Below, in pieces: positions 14,391-22,632 of a stretch of 24,725 bases of DNA (its first letter is position 1; each line of letters begins with the position of its first letter). This DNA comes from an uncultured Polycyclovorans sp. GTDB taxonomy: Bacteria; Pseudomonadota; Gammaproteobacteria; Nevskiales; Nevskiaceae. The stretch covers positions 1 through 24,725 of the forward strand of contig CAKZHZ010000011.1 in the NCBI GenBank assembly GCA_936928855.1, given 5' to 3'. Made by a program: the position numbers and the translations under genes. The notes below the pieces were generated by a model. The model searched no databases, was not told the origin of the DNA, and saw only the letters and a program-made list of their open reading frames with translations.

Positions 14391-17300
14391 ATGAAAGCAT
14401 GGATTGCAGTCACAGTCTCCCTTTTGGTGTCGTTCACCACCGAGGTATCTGCAGATTTGCCTGCTACACATCTCAGCACGGCCTCATTAACTTCGCCTGG
14501 AACGGCATGGAGTTACTACGGCGTAAGCACTACGCATACTAATGGAATAGGGCATACCATTATTCGCCCCCCAGAGATCACAGCACTTGCTCGCGGACTG
14601 GGATCCGAACGCGTTGGGCAGCCTGGGCCTGTGGGAATAACTTCAAATGAATATGCGCAACGAGCCTATGATTATGTTAGAAATAACATCGATATAGAAT
14701 TTCGTTTTGGCTTGTCAAAAGGTGCGCGAGGAGGTTTGATCGATCAGTCAGCGAACGCATTTGATCAATCTCATTTATTGGTCGAATTGCTGCGCGAAGC
14801 AGGAATAACTGCGGGTTACAGGGTTGGAACCATCAGCCTTACGGCCCAAGAGTTCGGCTTGTGGAGCGGTCTGATAAATAACCTCAATCCCCTAACTCAG
14901 GATTTTGATGTTGACGCGCGCTCAGCATGCCAGCTATTGGCGGACGGTTCTATTCCGGCTGTGGTAGACGAGCAAAGTGATTGTGGCTCAATGACAGGGA
15001 ACTTACCCAAAAGCGGGACACCCATTGTCATGGGGCACATTTGGGTAGTTGCGAACGAAAAGGTTTACGATCCAGCTTATAAGCAATATCGTTTCACAGG
15101 GGGTGTCGACCTGGCAGCAGCAATCGGTTGTGGGAATGAATCAGCGCCAACATGCGGCAGTTCAATTGCGACTTCAGCGATGGTGGGCGCTAGCACTGGA
15201 ACGATTGGTGGTTCGCCTTCGATTACCAATGTAAACGAGCCTGGGTTGCGGGGAAATATTTCCGGAAAGGCCCAAAACCTTCAAAGTTACGTCGAAGCCA
15301 ACATGGTGAATGCACAATTGGACGAACTGATAGGAGGAATGGAGATCAATCATAATTTTTCTCCCACGCCCAGCGGTGCAACCATGTTTCCATCAACTGC
15401 TCAATATTCGTGGAGCGGTGATATCCCAGATCAATTTCGGACTACGCTCCGGGTGCGTTATGCGGTTTTTGATGCCACCTTTTTTGGTGACGAAATCTCA
15501 GGGAAACGCCTGCGGATCTTCGGGTATCCGCAAGGTGATACCGGGTGGCTTTTATATCTTGAGAGTCTAAGAGTCATTACGTCGACTTGTGTGACATGCC
15601 CATACGTAGGTGTCACTCTTAATATTGATCACCCATATGCGGCAAATAGTGGAACCTATGCGGACGGTCAGGTAGATATGCCCCTGCTGGCCACCCCTAT
15701 ACCGAATGTCCCACCAATAACGATCGTACATGGCTTCGGTAAAGCCTCGCCATCTACAGAACAATTTTTTGCAGATCTGCAGACTGTTGACCCGAGCCCG
15801 ATGTTTTTGGCGAATGGGTTTCCAAAAGTTCCGTGGCCCGGATTTGATCCGTTTTGCGGGGGAAGCGCTGTAATTGAAGGAAAGTACTACGAAAGGCTAG
15901 AAATTTGTCGAAATGACTCACAACCTACGTTTGTTGCCAAAGTGCTAGCCCAAGGCGGCGTTGCTGATCGTATTGTCAGCGCTGTCAGCAAAACGCATAT
16001 CCAACGGCATCACACCATTGGAATGATCGCCTCGCAAATAATATCCCCGGCGACTTCTGATTTATTGTCAATTCAATCCAGCGTCAGTTTTTCCCACAAG
16101 GAAGGGAATTCTGTTGATCGAAAGGCAGCTTTTGAGACCTCCAGCGCCATATGGGCAATGCTCGAAGGCTCTGCTGCCCAGCAGATTAGCGATACCTGGA
16201 TGCCAGATTCACCGACCGGCCTAATCGCCATGGCCAATGAGAAAGGAGTCCCGCTCGTAAACATCAGCGCTGGTAATATGGCGAGTACATTGCCCAGTCT
16301 CATTGACTATGATGCCGGGCGCCAGGCGCGTTTATCTGCCTTGGCCGCGGATGGCTATAATGTCATCATTCCACGAAATGCGACTCCTGGAACGTTTGTT
16401 TTTCCGCCGGGTGTTGAAATTAGATGGTTGGTCGGTGGTAGCGCCTTTTATCGCGATGATGGCCTCGCCTATATGGTTAATGAAGCATACAAAGGCGGAG
16501 CTGCAGCGGTGGGGCCCGATGCGCCAGACAAGGCGACTTTGGATTCAGCGCGCTTGGCTGATTACGCGGTAAATGATAAAGAATACTTAAGCGTAACTCC
16601 GAATAGTGGTGAGGTTTCGCTCTCGCCCGCGCCTGATATTGTGACGGGTGCTGGGGAGTTTCCTGATAGCCTGCCATTTGAGCGGCGCTATCGGTCCGAC
16701 AGCAAAGCCGCTGAATCGATGTCTTTGGTATATGCAATCGGTGGCATGTCGGTTGACTTCTATCGTTTTTGGACCTACAGCGGTCCGGATATCGATAAGT
16801 TCGCCCACTTGGGGGGCGGGTGGACACATAATTACAGCATTAGCGCTTCATTGGACAACAATGCCATGAAAGCCATGAGCAAGGACTCGGCTCTTGATTC
16901 ATCGGCATTTATAGCAGGACTGTTCTCGCTTTACGATGCGTTTCGAGTTCCAACGTTCGAAAGACGGTTATCGGCGATTTTTTCTGCACAATGGCTGAAT
17001 GATCGGCTGCGACACAACGCCGTGACAGTTGATATTGCCGGGAAAATTGAGGTTTTTGCTCGACTGCCCGATGGAACTTTCAATGCGCCGCCTGGCTCTG
17101 CTTCTAATTTGGCTCAGGGGGATCCGCCCATCGGCCCAAGAATTCTGAACCCCGCATGGACTGTCGGATTTGACTATCTTCCTGTGACGTTTGCTTATAC
17201 TGATCGAGATGGGGCAGTCATTTTTTTTAATGCTAGTTCGCTCACTGAAAATGATGCTGGCGCGTACGGGCGGTCCATGTTCAAGCCGGTGTCATGGACA

Positions 17301-20300
17301 TTTCCCGGCAGGTCGTGGATTACGTTTGATTATGATCTGGCGGTGTCCGAGATCAGTCTGATGGAGACGGGACCGCAGTGGGTGTCCGTGTCACTTTTGA
17401 AGAACGTGACCAACCACCTCGGTAGACAATTGAATTTTACTAACGTCGAACGAGTTGTCTCAGCCAATCCAATACGTAGCGTTTGGCTGGCGCAACGAGT
17501 GACCGATGAAAGTTCGCGTTATATTGAATATGATGCTTATGGGTGCCCGGATGTCGCAGACTGGGCTGGTCCGCCCTTCCCAAGTCGGGCGCTGACGTGT
17601 TACGTCTTCACATCGAAAACCCAAGACGACATTTTGACTGGCTACACTTATGATCCTTATACGGATTCCCCGAATCCGGATTGGATTGTCCGCCCAAGCT
17701 ATCGCTTGCGCCGCACATTTGTACCTTCCGAGCTTTCTGAGCCTTTCCAGACTATTGTTTACGATGACTTGTTTCGTGCTGGTGAGGTCATTGACGCGCT
17801 GAGCCGCTCTACAGAATATTTTACTGGCGCTGCTAGCTTGTGGGAACGCTACACTTTTTCGGAGTTCATCGATTCGGAAGGAGGTCTATGGGGAAATATT
17901 CATAATCAGCGTGGCAATTTATTGCAGGCCACAGATCCGCTGGGCAGAATCACTTTCCACGAATATGACGACGTAGGCCGTTTGATAAAAACTGTCAGGC
18001 CTGAAGGCAATTCAATTGAGTACACTTATGATGTGCGCTCAAATGTTTTGTCAACCACGCGCATTCCTAAGCCTTCCAGTGGTTTATCGAATATTGTGAC
18101 AAGCACAAGTTATGGAGAGGCGCCAACAGTCAAGACCTGTTCTGGTCTGCGGACTTGCAACAAACCGATCTCATTCATTGATGCAAAAGGTAATGTAACC
18201 GATTATGAATGGGATAGTTATTATGCTGACCTTCTGCAGGTAAAGCTGCCAGAAGACGAAGATGGCGTTCGTCCCCAAATAAATTTTGGCTATTCTCTGT
18301 TCGGCACTAGTCCTAATGAATTCCGGCGCTTAACATCCCGTACTGAGAAGATCGGTCCCAGCAACAACCTAGTTACTGCGTACAGTTATGACAATGTCTA
18401 CAAGTATGTACTCAAAGATGTAGTTGTCGACAGTGGCGGCCTGGAGTTAACGACCACATTCATGTTCAACGACTTTGGAGACGTGCTGTTGGTCGATGGA
18501 CCCAGAACCGATGTTCTCGATTTCACAACCACTCTGTGGGACATCCACCGTCGGCTGATGTCCAAGGTGGATCCAGATCGCGATGGTATTGGCTTTCAGC
18601 TCAGGCCCGCGACCAAGTACACCTATGACCTCGACAGCCAGTTGGTGCAGACAGAGTTCGGCACCGCCACTAGCGGTGTCGGAAGCAACTTCATCGCCTT
18701 CGAGCGCACCACCTACGACTACGACGCCGTTGGCAACAAGCTCCGCGACACGGTGATCGACGTGGCCACGGGTGACCCGTTGGCCATCACCCAATACAGC
18801 TACGACGACCTGGACCGGCTGGACTGCACGGCCGTTCGGATGAATGCCGCCGTGTTCGGTTCGCTGCCCACCAGTGCCTGTACGCACTCCACCCTGGGTA
18901 GCTTTGGCCCGGACCGCATCACCCGCTCCGAGTACGACCCCGCCAGCCAGTTGCTGAAAACCATCCGCGCGTATGGCACCGCCCTGCAACAGGACTACGC
19001 CACCTACACCTATACCGACAACGGCCAGCAGGCCACAGTGGAAGACGCCAACGGCAACCTCAGCACCTTCGAATACGACGGCGTGGATCGCCTTGCCAAG
19101 TTGCGCTTCCCCGACCTCACATCCGGTGCCGGCACTTCCAGCACCACCGACTACGAGGAATACGGCTACGACCCCAACGGCAATCGCACCTCATGGCGCA
19201 AGCGCGATGGCAGCGTCATCGGCTACAGCTACGACAACCTCAACCGCGAGATCGTCAAGGACATCCCCGGCGGCAGCGTCAACGACGTCTACAGCGGCTA
19301 TGACCTGTTGGGCCGCCGTCTCTACGCCCGTTTTGCGAGTGACGTCGGGCAGGGCATCACCTACACCTACGACAAGCCGGGTCGATTGCTCACCGAAACC
19401 AGTTTCGGCAAAACCCTGAGTTACCAGTACGACCCCGCCAATAACCGCACGCGCATCACCTGGCCGGACAGCCTGTATGTGGACTACACCTACGATCCTG
19501 GCAACCGTATGGTTGAAGTCCGGGAGAACGGCGCCACCAGCGGCCCCGGCCTGCTGGCCGTGTACGACTACGACGACATTGGCCGGCGCACCGACCTGAC
19601 GCGCAGCAACGGCGTCACGACGACATGGGGCTATGACGGCATGTCGCGCCTGACCAGCCTGGTACAGGACCCCGCCGGCAGCAGCGAAGACCTCACCGTG
19701 GGCCTCAGCTACAACCCGGCCAGCGGCATCGTCAGCCGCAGCGCCAGCAACGACAGTTACGCCTGGACCAACCACAGCCCCGGCACCACCGACTACGCCG
19801 CCGCCAATGGCCTCAATCAGTACACCGCCATCGACAGTGATCCGTATGCCTACGACGACAACGGGAATCTCACTACCGGCGGATCACGGACGCGGGCCTA
19901 CGATGTGGAGAACCGGCTGATCTCGATCACCGGCAGTCCCAATCTCAGCCTGGAATACGACCCGCTGGGCAGACTGCTCAGCACCACAGCCGGCGCAGTA
20001 GAAACTGACTTCCTCTATGCCGGCGATGCCCTGGTCGGGGAATACAACAGCGGTGGCAGCCTCACCCAGCGTTACGTGCACGGTGCCGGCATTGATGAAC
20101 CCGTCACCCACTACATCGGCGCCACCACGGCCAGCCGCAACTGGCTGCTGGCGGATGAACGCGGTTCCATCATTGCCACCACAACGGCAGCCGGTACCGC
20201 CACACCAGAGGCTTACGGGCCGTATGGTGAACCCAATAGCTGGGCGAGCGGTCGGTTCAAGTACACCGGGCAGATCGTGTTGCCGGAGGCGCAGCTCTAT

Positions 20301-21056
20301 CACTACAAGGCCCGAAGCTATGACCCGGTGCTGGGCAGGTTTTTGCAGACGGATCCGGTGGGGTATGAGGCGGACATGCACCTCTATGCTTACCTCAGCA
20401 ATGATCCATTGAATGATCGTGATCCGTCCGGTGCATGTCCGTGGTGCTTGATTGGGGCTGGAATATCGGGTGGCGTTCAATTCACCACAGAATTAATCAG
20501 TGCCGGAAGCTTCGGGAATATTGATGCAGCGGGCTGGCAACGGGTCGGGTTGTCTGCAGCCTCAGGAATGGTAGGCGGTGGCGTGGCGACGGCTGTCGGC
20601 AGACTTGCAACAGTCTCAGCGCGTGTTGCAGTGAGTGCGACATCCGGCGGTGCCGTTGGGGCCGCGCAAACCACCGCCTCCGGCGTTCTACAAGAAGTAC
20701 AAATGCCGACGCATGGAGAATTGGCGGCAAGCGCCGGATTGGGAATGGGGTTAGGTTTTTTGGGCGCTGTTGGGGCGGAGTCGCTAAGGTCCGCTGGGCC
20801 GGCAACCTTGCGCGCGGCGAAAAAGGCTTCCTTGGCTGATCAAAATTTCGTCGGCAATATAAACCGATGGACTTCAGGTAGTTATACGCCAGCCGAGTTA
20901 GAAGCAGCGCATCTTTTGAGGACAACGGGGCAAGCTGGTGGACTAATCGTGGATGCTATAAACAGCGGCGATTGGACGTCAAAAAATCAGGAAGAACGTG
21001 AAACTGATGAGCCGATTTGCGCAGGCGCGATTTTCTTTAGCTTTGGATGTCCCTGA
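14391..21056 (+). CDS. Giant exported transglutaminase-like / RHS (YD-repeat) protein
   Basis: A 2221-residue protein with a signal peptide (1-21, AWIAVTVSLLVSFTTEVSA). Residues about 85-235 form a transglutaminase-like domain (SHLLVELLREAGITAGYRVG; HIWVVANEKVYDPAYK with His216 and Asp227), but the expected Cys position in ANAFDQ is Ala123, so it is probably inactive. An RHS entry region (DIVTGAGEFPDSLPFERRY) begins near 748 and WTHNYS is near 811. YD repeats run from about 1190 to 1920. The RHS core, ending LNDRDPSG, occupies about 1925-2015. The last ~205 residues are a Gly/Ala-rich hydrophobic segment and a polar tip (TPAELEAAHLLRTTGQ, ending FFSFGCP) that I cannot assign. The plan matches RHS polymorphic toxins or wall-associated proteins. 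AGGAG lies 8 bases before ATG. Base composition changes near 18,580 and again near 20,420. Confidence 0.9.
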   Translation: MKAWIAVTVSLLVSFTTEVSADLPATHLSTASLTSPGTAWSYYGVSTTHTNGIGHTIIRPPEITALARGLGSERVGQPGPVGITSNEYAQRAYDYVRNNIDIEFRFGLSKGARGGLIDQSANAFDQSHLLVELLREAGITAGYRVGTISLTAQEFGLWSGLINNLNPLTQDFDVDARSACQLLADGSIPAVVDEQSDCGSMTGNLPKSGTPIVMGHIWVVANEKVYDPAYKQYRFTGGVDLAAAIGCGNESAPTCGSSIATSAMVGASTGTIGGSPSITNVNEPGLRGNISGKAQNLQSYVEANMVNAQLDELIGGMEINHNFSPTPSGATMFPSTAQYSWSGDIPDQFRTTLRVRYAVFDATFFGDEISGKRLRIFGYPQGDTGWLLYLESLRVITSTCVTCPYVGVTLNIDHPYAANSGTYADGQVDMPLLATPIPNVPPITIVHGFGKASPSTEQFFADLQTVDPSPMFLANGFPKVPWPGFDPFCGGSAVIEGKYYERLEICRNDSQPTFVAKVLAQGGVADRIVSAVSKTHIQRHHTIGMIASQIISPATSDLLSIQSSVSFSHKEGNSVDRKAAFETSSAIWAMLEGSAAQQISDTWMPDSPTGLIAMANEKGVPLVNISAGNMASTLPSLIDYDAGRQARLSALAADGYNVIIPRNATPGTFVFPPGVEIRWLVGGSAFYRDDGLAYMVNEAYKGGAAAVGPDAPDKATLDSARLADYAVNDKEYLSVTPNSGEVSLSPAPDIVTGAGEFPDSLPFERRYRSDSKAAESMSLVYAIGGMSVDFYRFWTYSGPDIDKFAHLGGGWTHNYSISASLDNNAMKAMSKDSALDSSAFIAGLFSLYDAFRVPTFERRLSAIFSAQWLNDRLRHNAVTVDIAGKIEVFARLPDGTFNAPPGSASNLAQGDPPIGPRILNPAWTVGFDYLPVTFAYTDRDGAVIFFNASSLTENDAGAYGRSMFKPVSWTFPGRSWITFDYDLAVSEISLMETGPQWVSVSLLKNVTNHLGRQLNFTNVERVVSANPIRSVWLAQRVTDESSRYIEYDAYGCPDVADWAGPPFPSRALTCYVFTSKTQDDILTGYTYDPYTDSPNPDWIVRPSYRLRRTFVPSELSEPFQTIVYDDLFRAGEVIDALSRSTEYFTGAASLWERYTFSEFIDSEGGLWGNIHNQRGNLLQATDPLGRITFHEYDDVGRLIKTVRPEGNSIEYTYDVRSNVLSTTRIPKPSSGLSNIVTSTSYGEAPTVKTCSGLRTCNKPISFIDAKGNVTDYEWDSYYADLLQVKLPEDEDGVRPQINFGYSLFGTSPNEFRRLTSRTEKIGPSNNLVTAYSYDNVYKYVLKDVVVDSGGLELTTTFMFNDFGDVLLVDGPRTDVLDFTTTLWDIHRRLMSKVDPDRDGIGFQLRPATKYTYDLDSQLVQTEFGTATSGVGSNFIAFERTTYDYDAVGNKLRDTVIDVATGDPLAITQYSYDDLDRLDCTAVRMNAAVFGSLPTSACTHSTLGSFGPDRITRSEYDPASQLLKTIRAYGTALQQDYATYTYTDNGQQATVEDANGNLSTFEYDGVDRLAKLRFPDLTSGAGTSSTTDYEEYGYDPNGNRTSWRKRDGSVIGYSYDNLNREIVKDIPGGSVNDVYSGYDLLGRRLYARFASDVGQGITYTYDKPGRLLTETSFGKTLSYQYDPANNRTRITWPDSLYVDYTYDPGNRMVEVRENGATSGPGLLAVYDYDDIGRRTDLTRSNGVTTTWGYDGMSRLTSLVQDPAGSSEDLTVGLSYNPASGIVSRSASNDSYAWTNHSPGTTDYAAANGLNQYTAIDSDPYAYDDNGNLTTGGSRTRAYDVENRLISITGSPNLSLEYDPLGRLLSTTAGAVETDFLYAGDALVGEYNSGGSLTQRYVHGAGIDEPVTHYIGATTASRNWLLADERGSIIATTTAAGTATPEAYGPYGEPNSWASGRFKYTGQIVLPEAQLYHYKARSYDPVLGRFLQTDPVGYEADMHLYAYLSNDPLNDRDPSGACPWCLIGAGISGGVQFTTELISAGSFGNIDAAGWQRVGLSAASGMVGGGVATAVGRLATVSARVAVSATSGGAVGAAQTTASGVLQEVQMPTHGELAASAGLGMGLGFLGAVGAESLRSAGPATLRAAKKASLADQNFVGNINRWTSGSYTPAELEAAHLLRTTGQAGGLIVDAINSGDWTSKNQEERETDEPICAGAIFFSFGCP

Positions 21057-21077
21057 CACTCACTTTAGATCGCCCTA

Positions 21078-21275
21078 ATGTTTTTACGGTTCGCCTGGAA
21101 TTTTTTGTTCAGTGCATGTGCTTCTGCTGGGATAATATCTGGTGGGCTGCTGCTGGCGATTACCGCAGGGGTGCGGGACGTGGGACCAGCGGGGTGGGTT
21201 GTTTTTTGGATTGTACTGGTGCAATGGGGCTTTATAGGGGGCTTGGCACTAACTTTGGCGGGCCGTAAGCATTAG
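21078..21275 (+). CDS. Small membrane protein, candidate immunity gene
   Basis: A 65-residue protein with two hydrophobic helices (about residues 8-30, FLFSACASAGIISGGLLLAI, and 40-61, GWVVFWIVLVQWGFIGGLAL). It begins 21 bases after the RHS stop, where immunity genes of RHS toxins usually stand. No good ribosome-binding site is visible, so coupling to the RHS gene or a different start is possible. Its start (MFLRFAWNFLFSACASAG) resembles that of the next gene (NFVRFLWNTAFCGAF). Function is inferred from place only. Confidence 0.5.
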   Translation: MFLRFAWNFLFSACASAGIISGGLLLAITAGVRDVGPAGWVVFWIVLVQWGFIGGLALTLAGRKH

Positions 21276-21308
21276 TTGATTTGCGAATTGTTAGGAGGTC
21301 GAGGGGAA

Positions 21309-21515
21309 ATGCTAAATTTCGTAAGATTCTTATGGAATACTGCTTTCTGTGGTGCGTTCTTCTTATTATGGATGAGCGCTGGATTGGTGTGGCGATTTCT
21401 TTCTGATGCTTCGATCGCTGAGGCGCCTTTTGGCGAAATGATCGGGTTATTAGCTCTTTCTGTGAGCGCCTCAAGCGTGGCCCTGACTATTTATCAAGGT
21501 GGAAAGGTGGGTTGA
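21309..21515 (+). CDS. Small membrane protein, paralogue of the previous gene
   Basis: A 68-residue protein with two hydrophobic helices (about 8-30, and 46-63, GLLALSVSASSVALTIYQ). ATG 21309 has AGGAGG ten bases upstream; an in-frame TTG at 21276 would add residues over that site and is rejected. The shared N-terminal pattern (FxRFxWNxxF) with the 21078 protein suggests an old duplication. Likely an immunity or accessory membrane protein of the RHS locus. Confidence 0.6.
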   Translation: MLNFVRFLWNTAFCGAFFLLWMSAGLVWRFLSDASIAEAPFGEMIGLLALSVSASSVALTIYQGGKVG

Positions 21516-21544
21516 AGGACAAAGGGCGATTTCAAGTCTGACCT

Positions 21545-21569
21545 GCAACGCCTGAATTTCAAGCGTTGC
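21545..21569. repeat. 25-base near-perfect palindrome
   Basis: GCAACGCCTGAA-T-TTCAAGCGTTGC pairs at 11 of 12 positions, with the exception a possible G-U pair in RNA. It stands in the gap between the two pairs of small membrane genes. No T-tract follows, so it is not a simple intrinsic terminator; an operator or an RNA hairpin that limits transcription or translation of the next genes is possible. Confidence 0.6.
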
Positions 21570-21597
21570 GCATGAGCAAAGACACAGGAGACCCTAC

Positions 21598-21696
21598 ATG
21601 AAGTCACCGTTGTCGAGAAAGAATCGTAATGAAGGCGACTATATGGAAAACATGCTGGGTGCGGTGGAATATTTACTGGCTGGAATGATTGAATGA
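21598..21696 (+). CDS. 32-residue peptide, possible leader of the next gene
   Basis: ATG 21598 has AGGAG seven bases before it, the best ribosome-binding site in this part of the locus. The peptide begins MKSPLSRKNRNEGDYMENML and ends AVEYLLAGMIE, with a basic start and a short hydrophobic end, too short for a full membrane span. Its stop overlaps the ATG of the next membrane gene (ATGA at 21693-21696), so ribosomes finishing it could start that gene. It may be only a coupling device or a leader peptide. Confidence 0.5.
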   Translation: MKSPLSRKNRNEGDYMENMLGAVEYLLAGMIE

Positions 21697-22039
21697 ATAA
21701 TTTATCCGATGCAGTGCTTGGCGGCATATATATGCCGGCAATTCTTGGCGCCTCGTTCGTGATGGCTCGTATGTATGTTGCCGCCTTAATAATAATTGCG
21801 GTGTTTGGAGCGTTGTCATTGCATCTTGGTGTTTTTGAAAATTGGAAAATATGGCCTATTATATCTAAGATTTCAGTATTATTGATGCCATTTTTGTTTT
21901 TCGTGATATTGATAATTTCTAGATTCCCGGAAATTCACGCAAAAAAAGTTTTTCTTTAATTATTTTGTATGGTGCATTTTCTGTATTATCTTGTTATTCG
22001 TTGCGTAAGGAATTTCCGCCGAATGGTGGGCGACCCTAA
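21693..22039 (+). CDS. Small membrane protein (tandem copy 1), frame broken at A7
   Basis: The plain frame ends at 21957-21959 after 88 residues with membrane helices at about 12-45 and 58-78. At the run of seven A (21941-21947) a one-base step back opens a frame ending at 22037-22039 and gives 115 residues. The extra part (LYGAFSVLSCYSLRKEFPPN) aligns without gaps to the end of copy 2 (AYGVFSVFASYSLLNKCPPH), so the long product is the ancestral one. A AAA AAA G is a known type of slippery sequence; loss of one A or a sequencing error explains it equally well. Candidate immunity protein by position. Confidence 0.6.
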
Positions 22040-22045
22040 TCTGCA

Positions 22046-22527
22046 ATGTTAGGAAAGCGAATTATTGAATCAATAGTTTCGCCAAAACGACAACGCGAAA
22101 AATCAAGCCCAATGCAATGGGGTATTTGCGTGTTGGGATCAGGGTTGATTATTTTAATGGAACCTTATCGGCATGAAAATTATCCAAGGATAAGGAATTT
22201 ATCGGAGGTAGTGTCGGGCGGATTTTTATGCCAGCCATGCTTATTTTTGGGTTTACGGCGGTAAGGCTTTATATTCCGGCATTCGTCGTTTTCGCTTTTT
22301 TTCTGTGGCTTTCAATGCGATTCAGAATTTTTCGAGAATGGGCTAATTGGCCATCTATTGCAAGGGTGGCAGTTACTTGCTCGCCAGTCTTGCTCATAAT
22401 TATTTTCGCGATCTCTCGACTATCTGAAGATCATGTCTGGAAGAGCGCTGGTATTGCCATTGCATATGGGGTGTTCTCCGTGTTCGCAAGCTATTCATTG
22501 TTGAATAAGTGCCCGCCTCACAATTGA
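22046..22527 (+). CDS. Small membrane protein (tandem copy 2), frame broken at T5
   Basis: Two overlapping frames, 22046-22264 and 22228-22527, together encode a paralogue of copy 1. The first carries RNLSEVVSGG, matching NNLSDAVLGG of copy 1; the second carries MPAMLIFGFTAVRLYIPAFV and onward, matching MPAILGASFVMARMYVAALI. The join is the run of five T at 22223-22227, where one more T would restore one frame of 160 residues. Shared positions include W-x-x-WPxI, P-x-L-x-x-II-x-x-ISR and YG-x-FSV. The N-terminal 45 residues have no counterpart in copy 1, and no ribosome-binding site is evident at 22046, so the true start is unsure. The second frame alone (99 residues) could be what is made. 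Confidence 0.5.
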
Positions 22528-22632
22528 TTGTCAGAAACATGGCAATAGGCGGCTAAGAGTATCTTCAAATCAATGGTGCAACACCCCATCCTTTTTGAGA
22601 GGTATCGCATAAACCACGACAGGTGACCCAGT

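Noticed and set aside
18447..20480. Several minus-strand frames opposite the RHS core
   Set aside because: Val/Gly/Ala-rich shadows confined to the GC-rich part of the RHS gene, mirroring its regular YD codons.
21047..21268. Plus-strand frame starting with ATG inside the RHS stop region
   Set aside because: Its product is Trp/Cys/Gly-rich and polar without a fold; the overlapping frame at 21078 gives two clean membrane helices.
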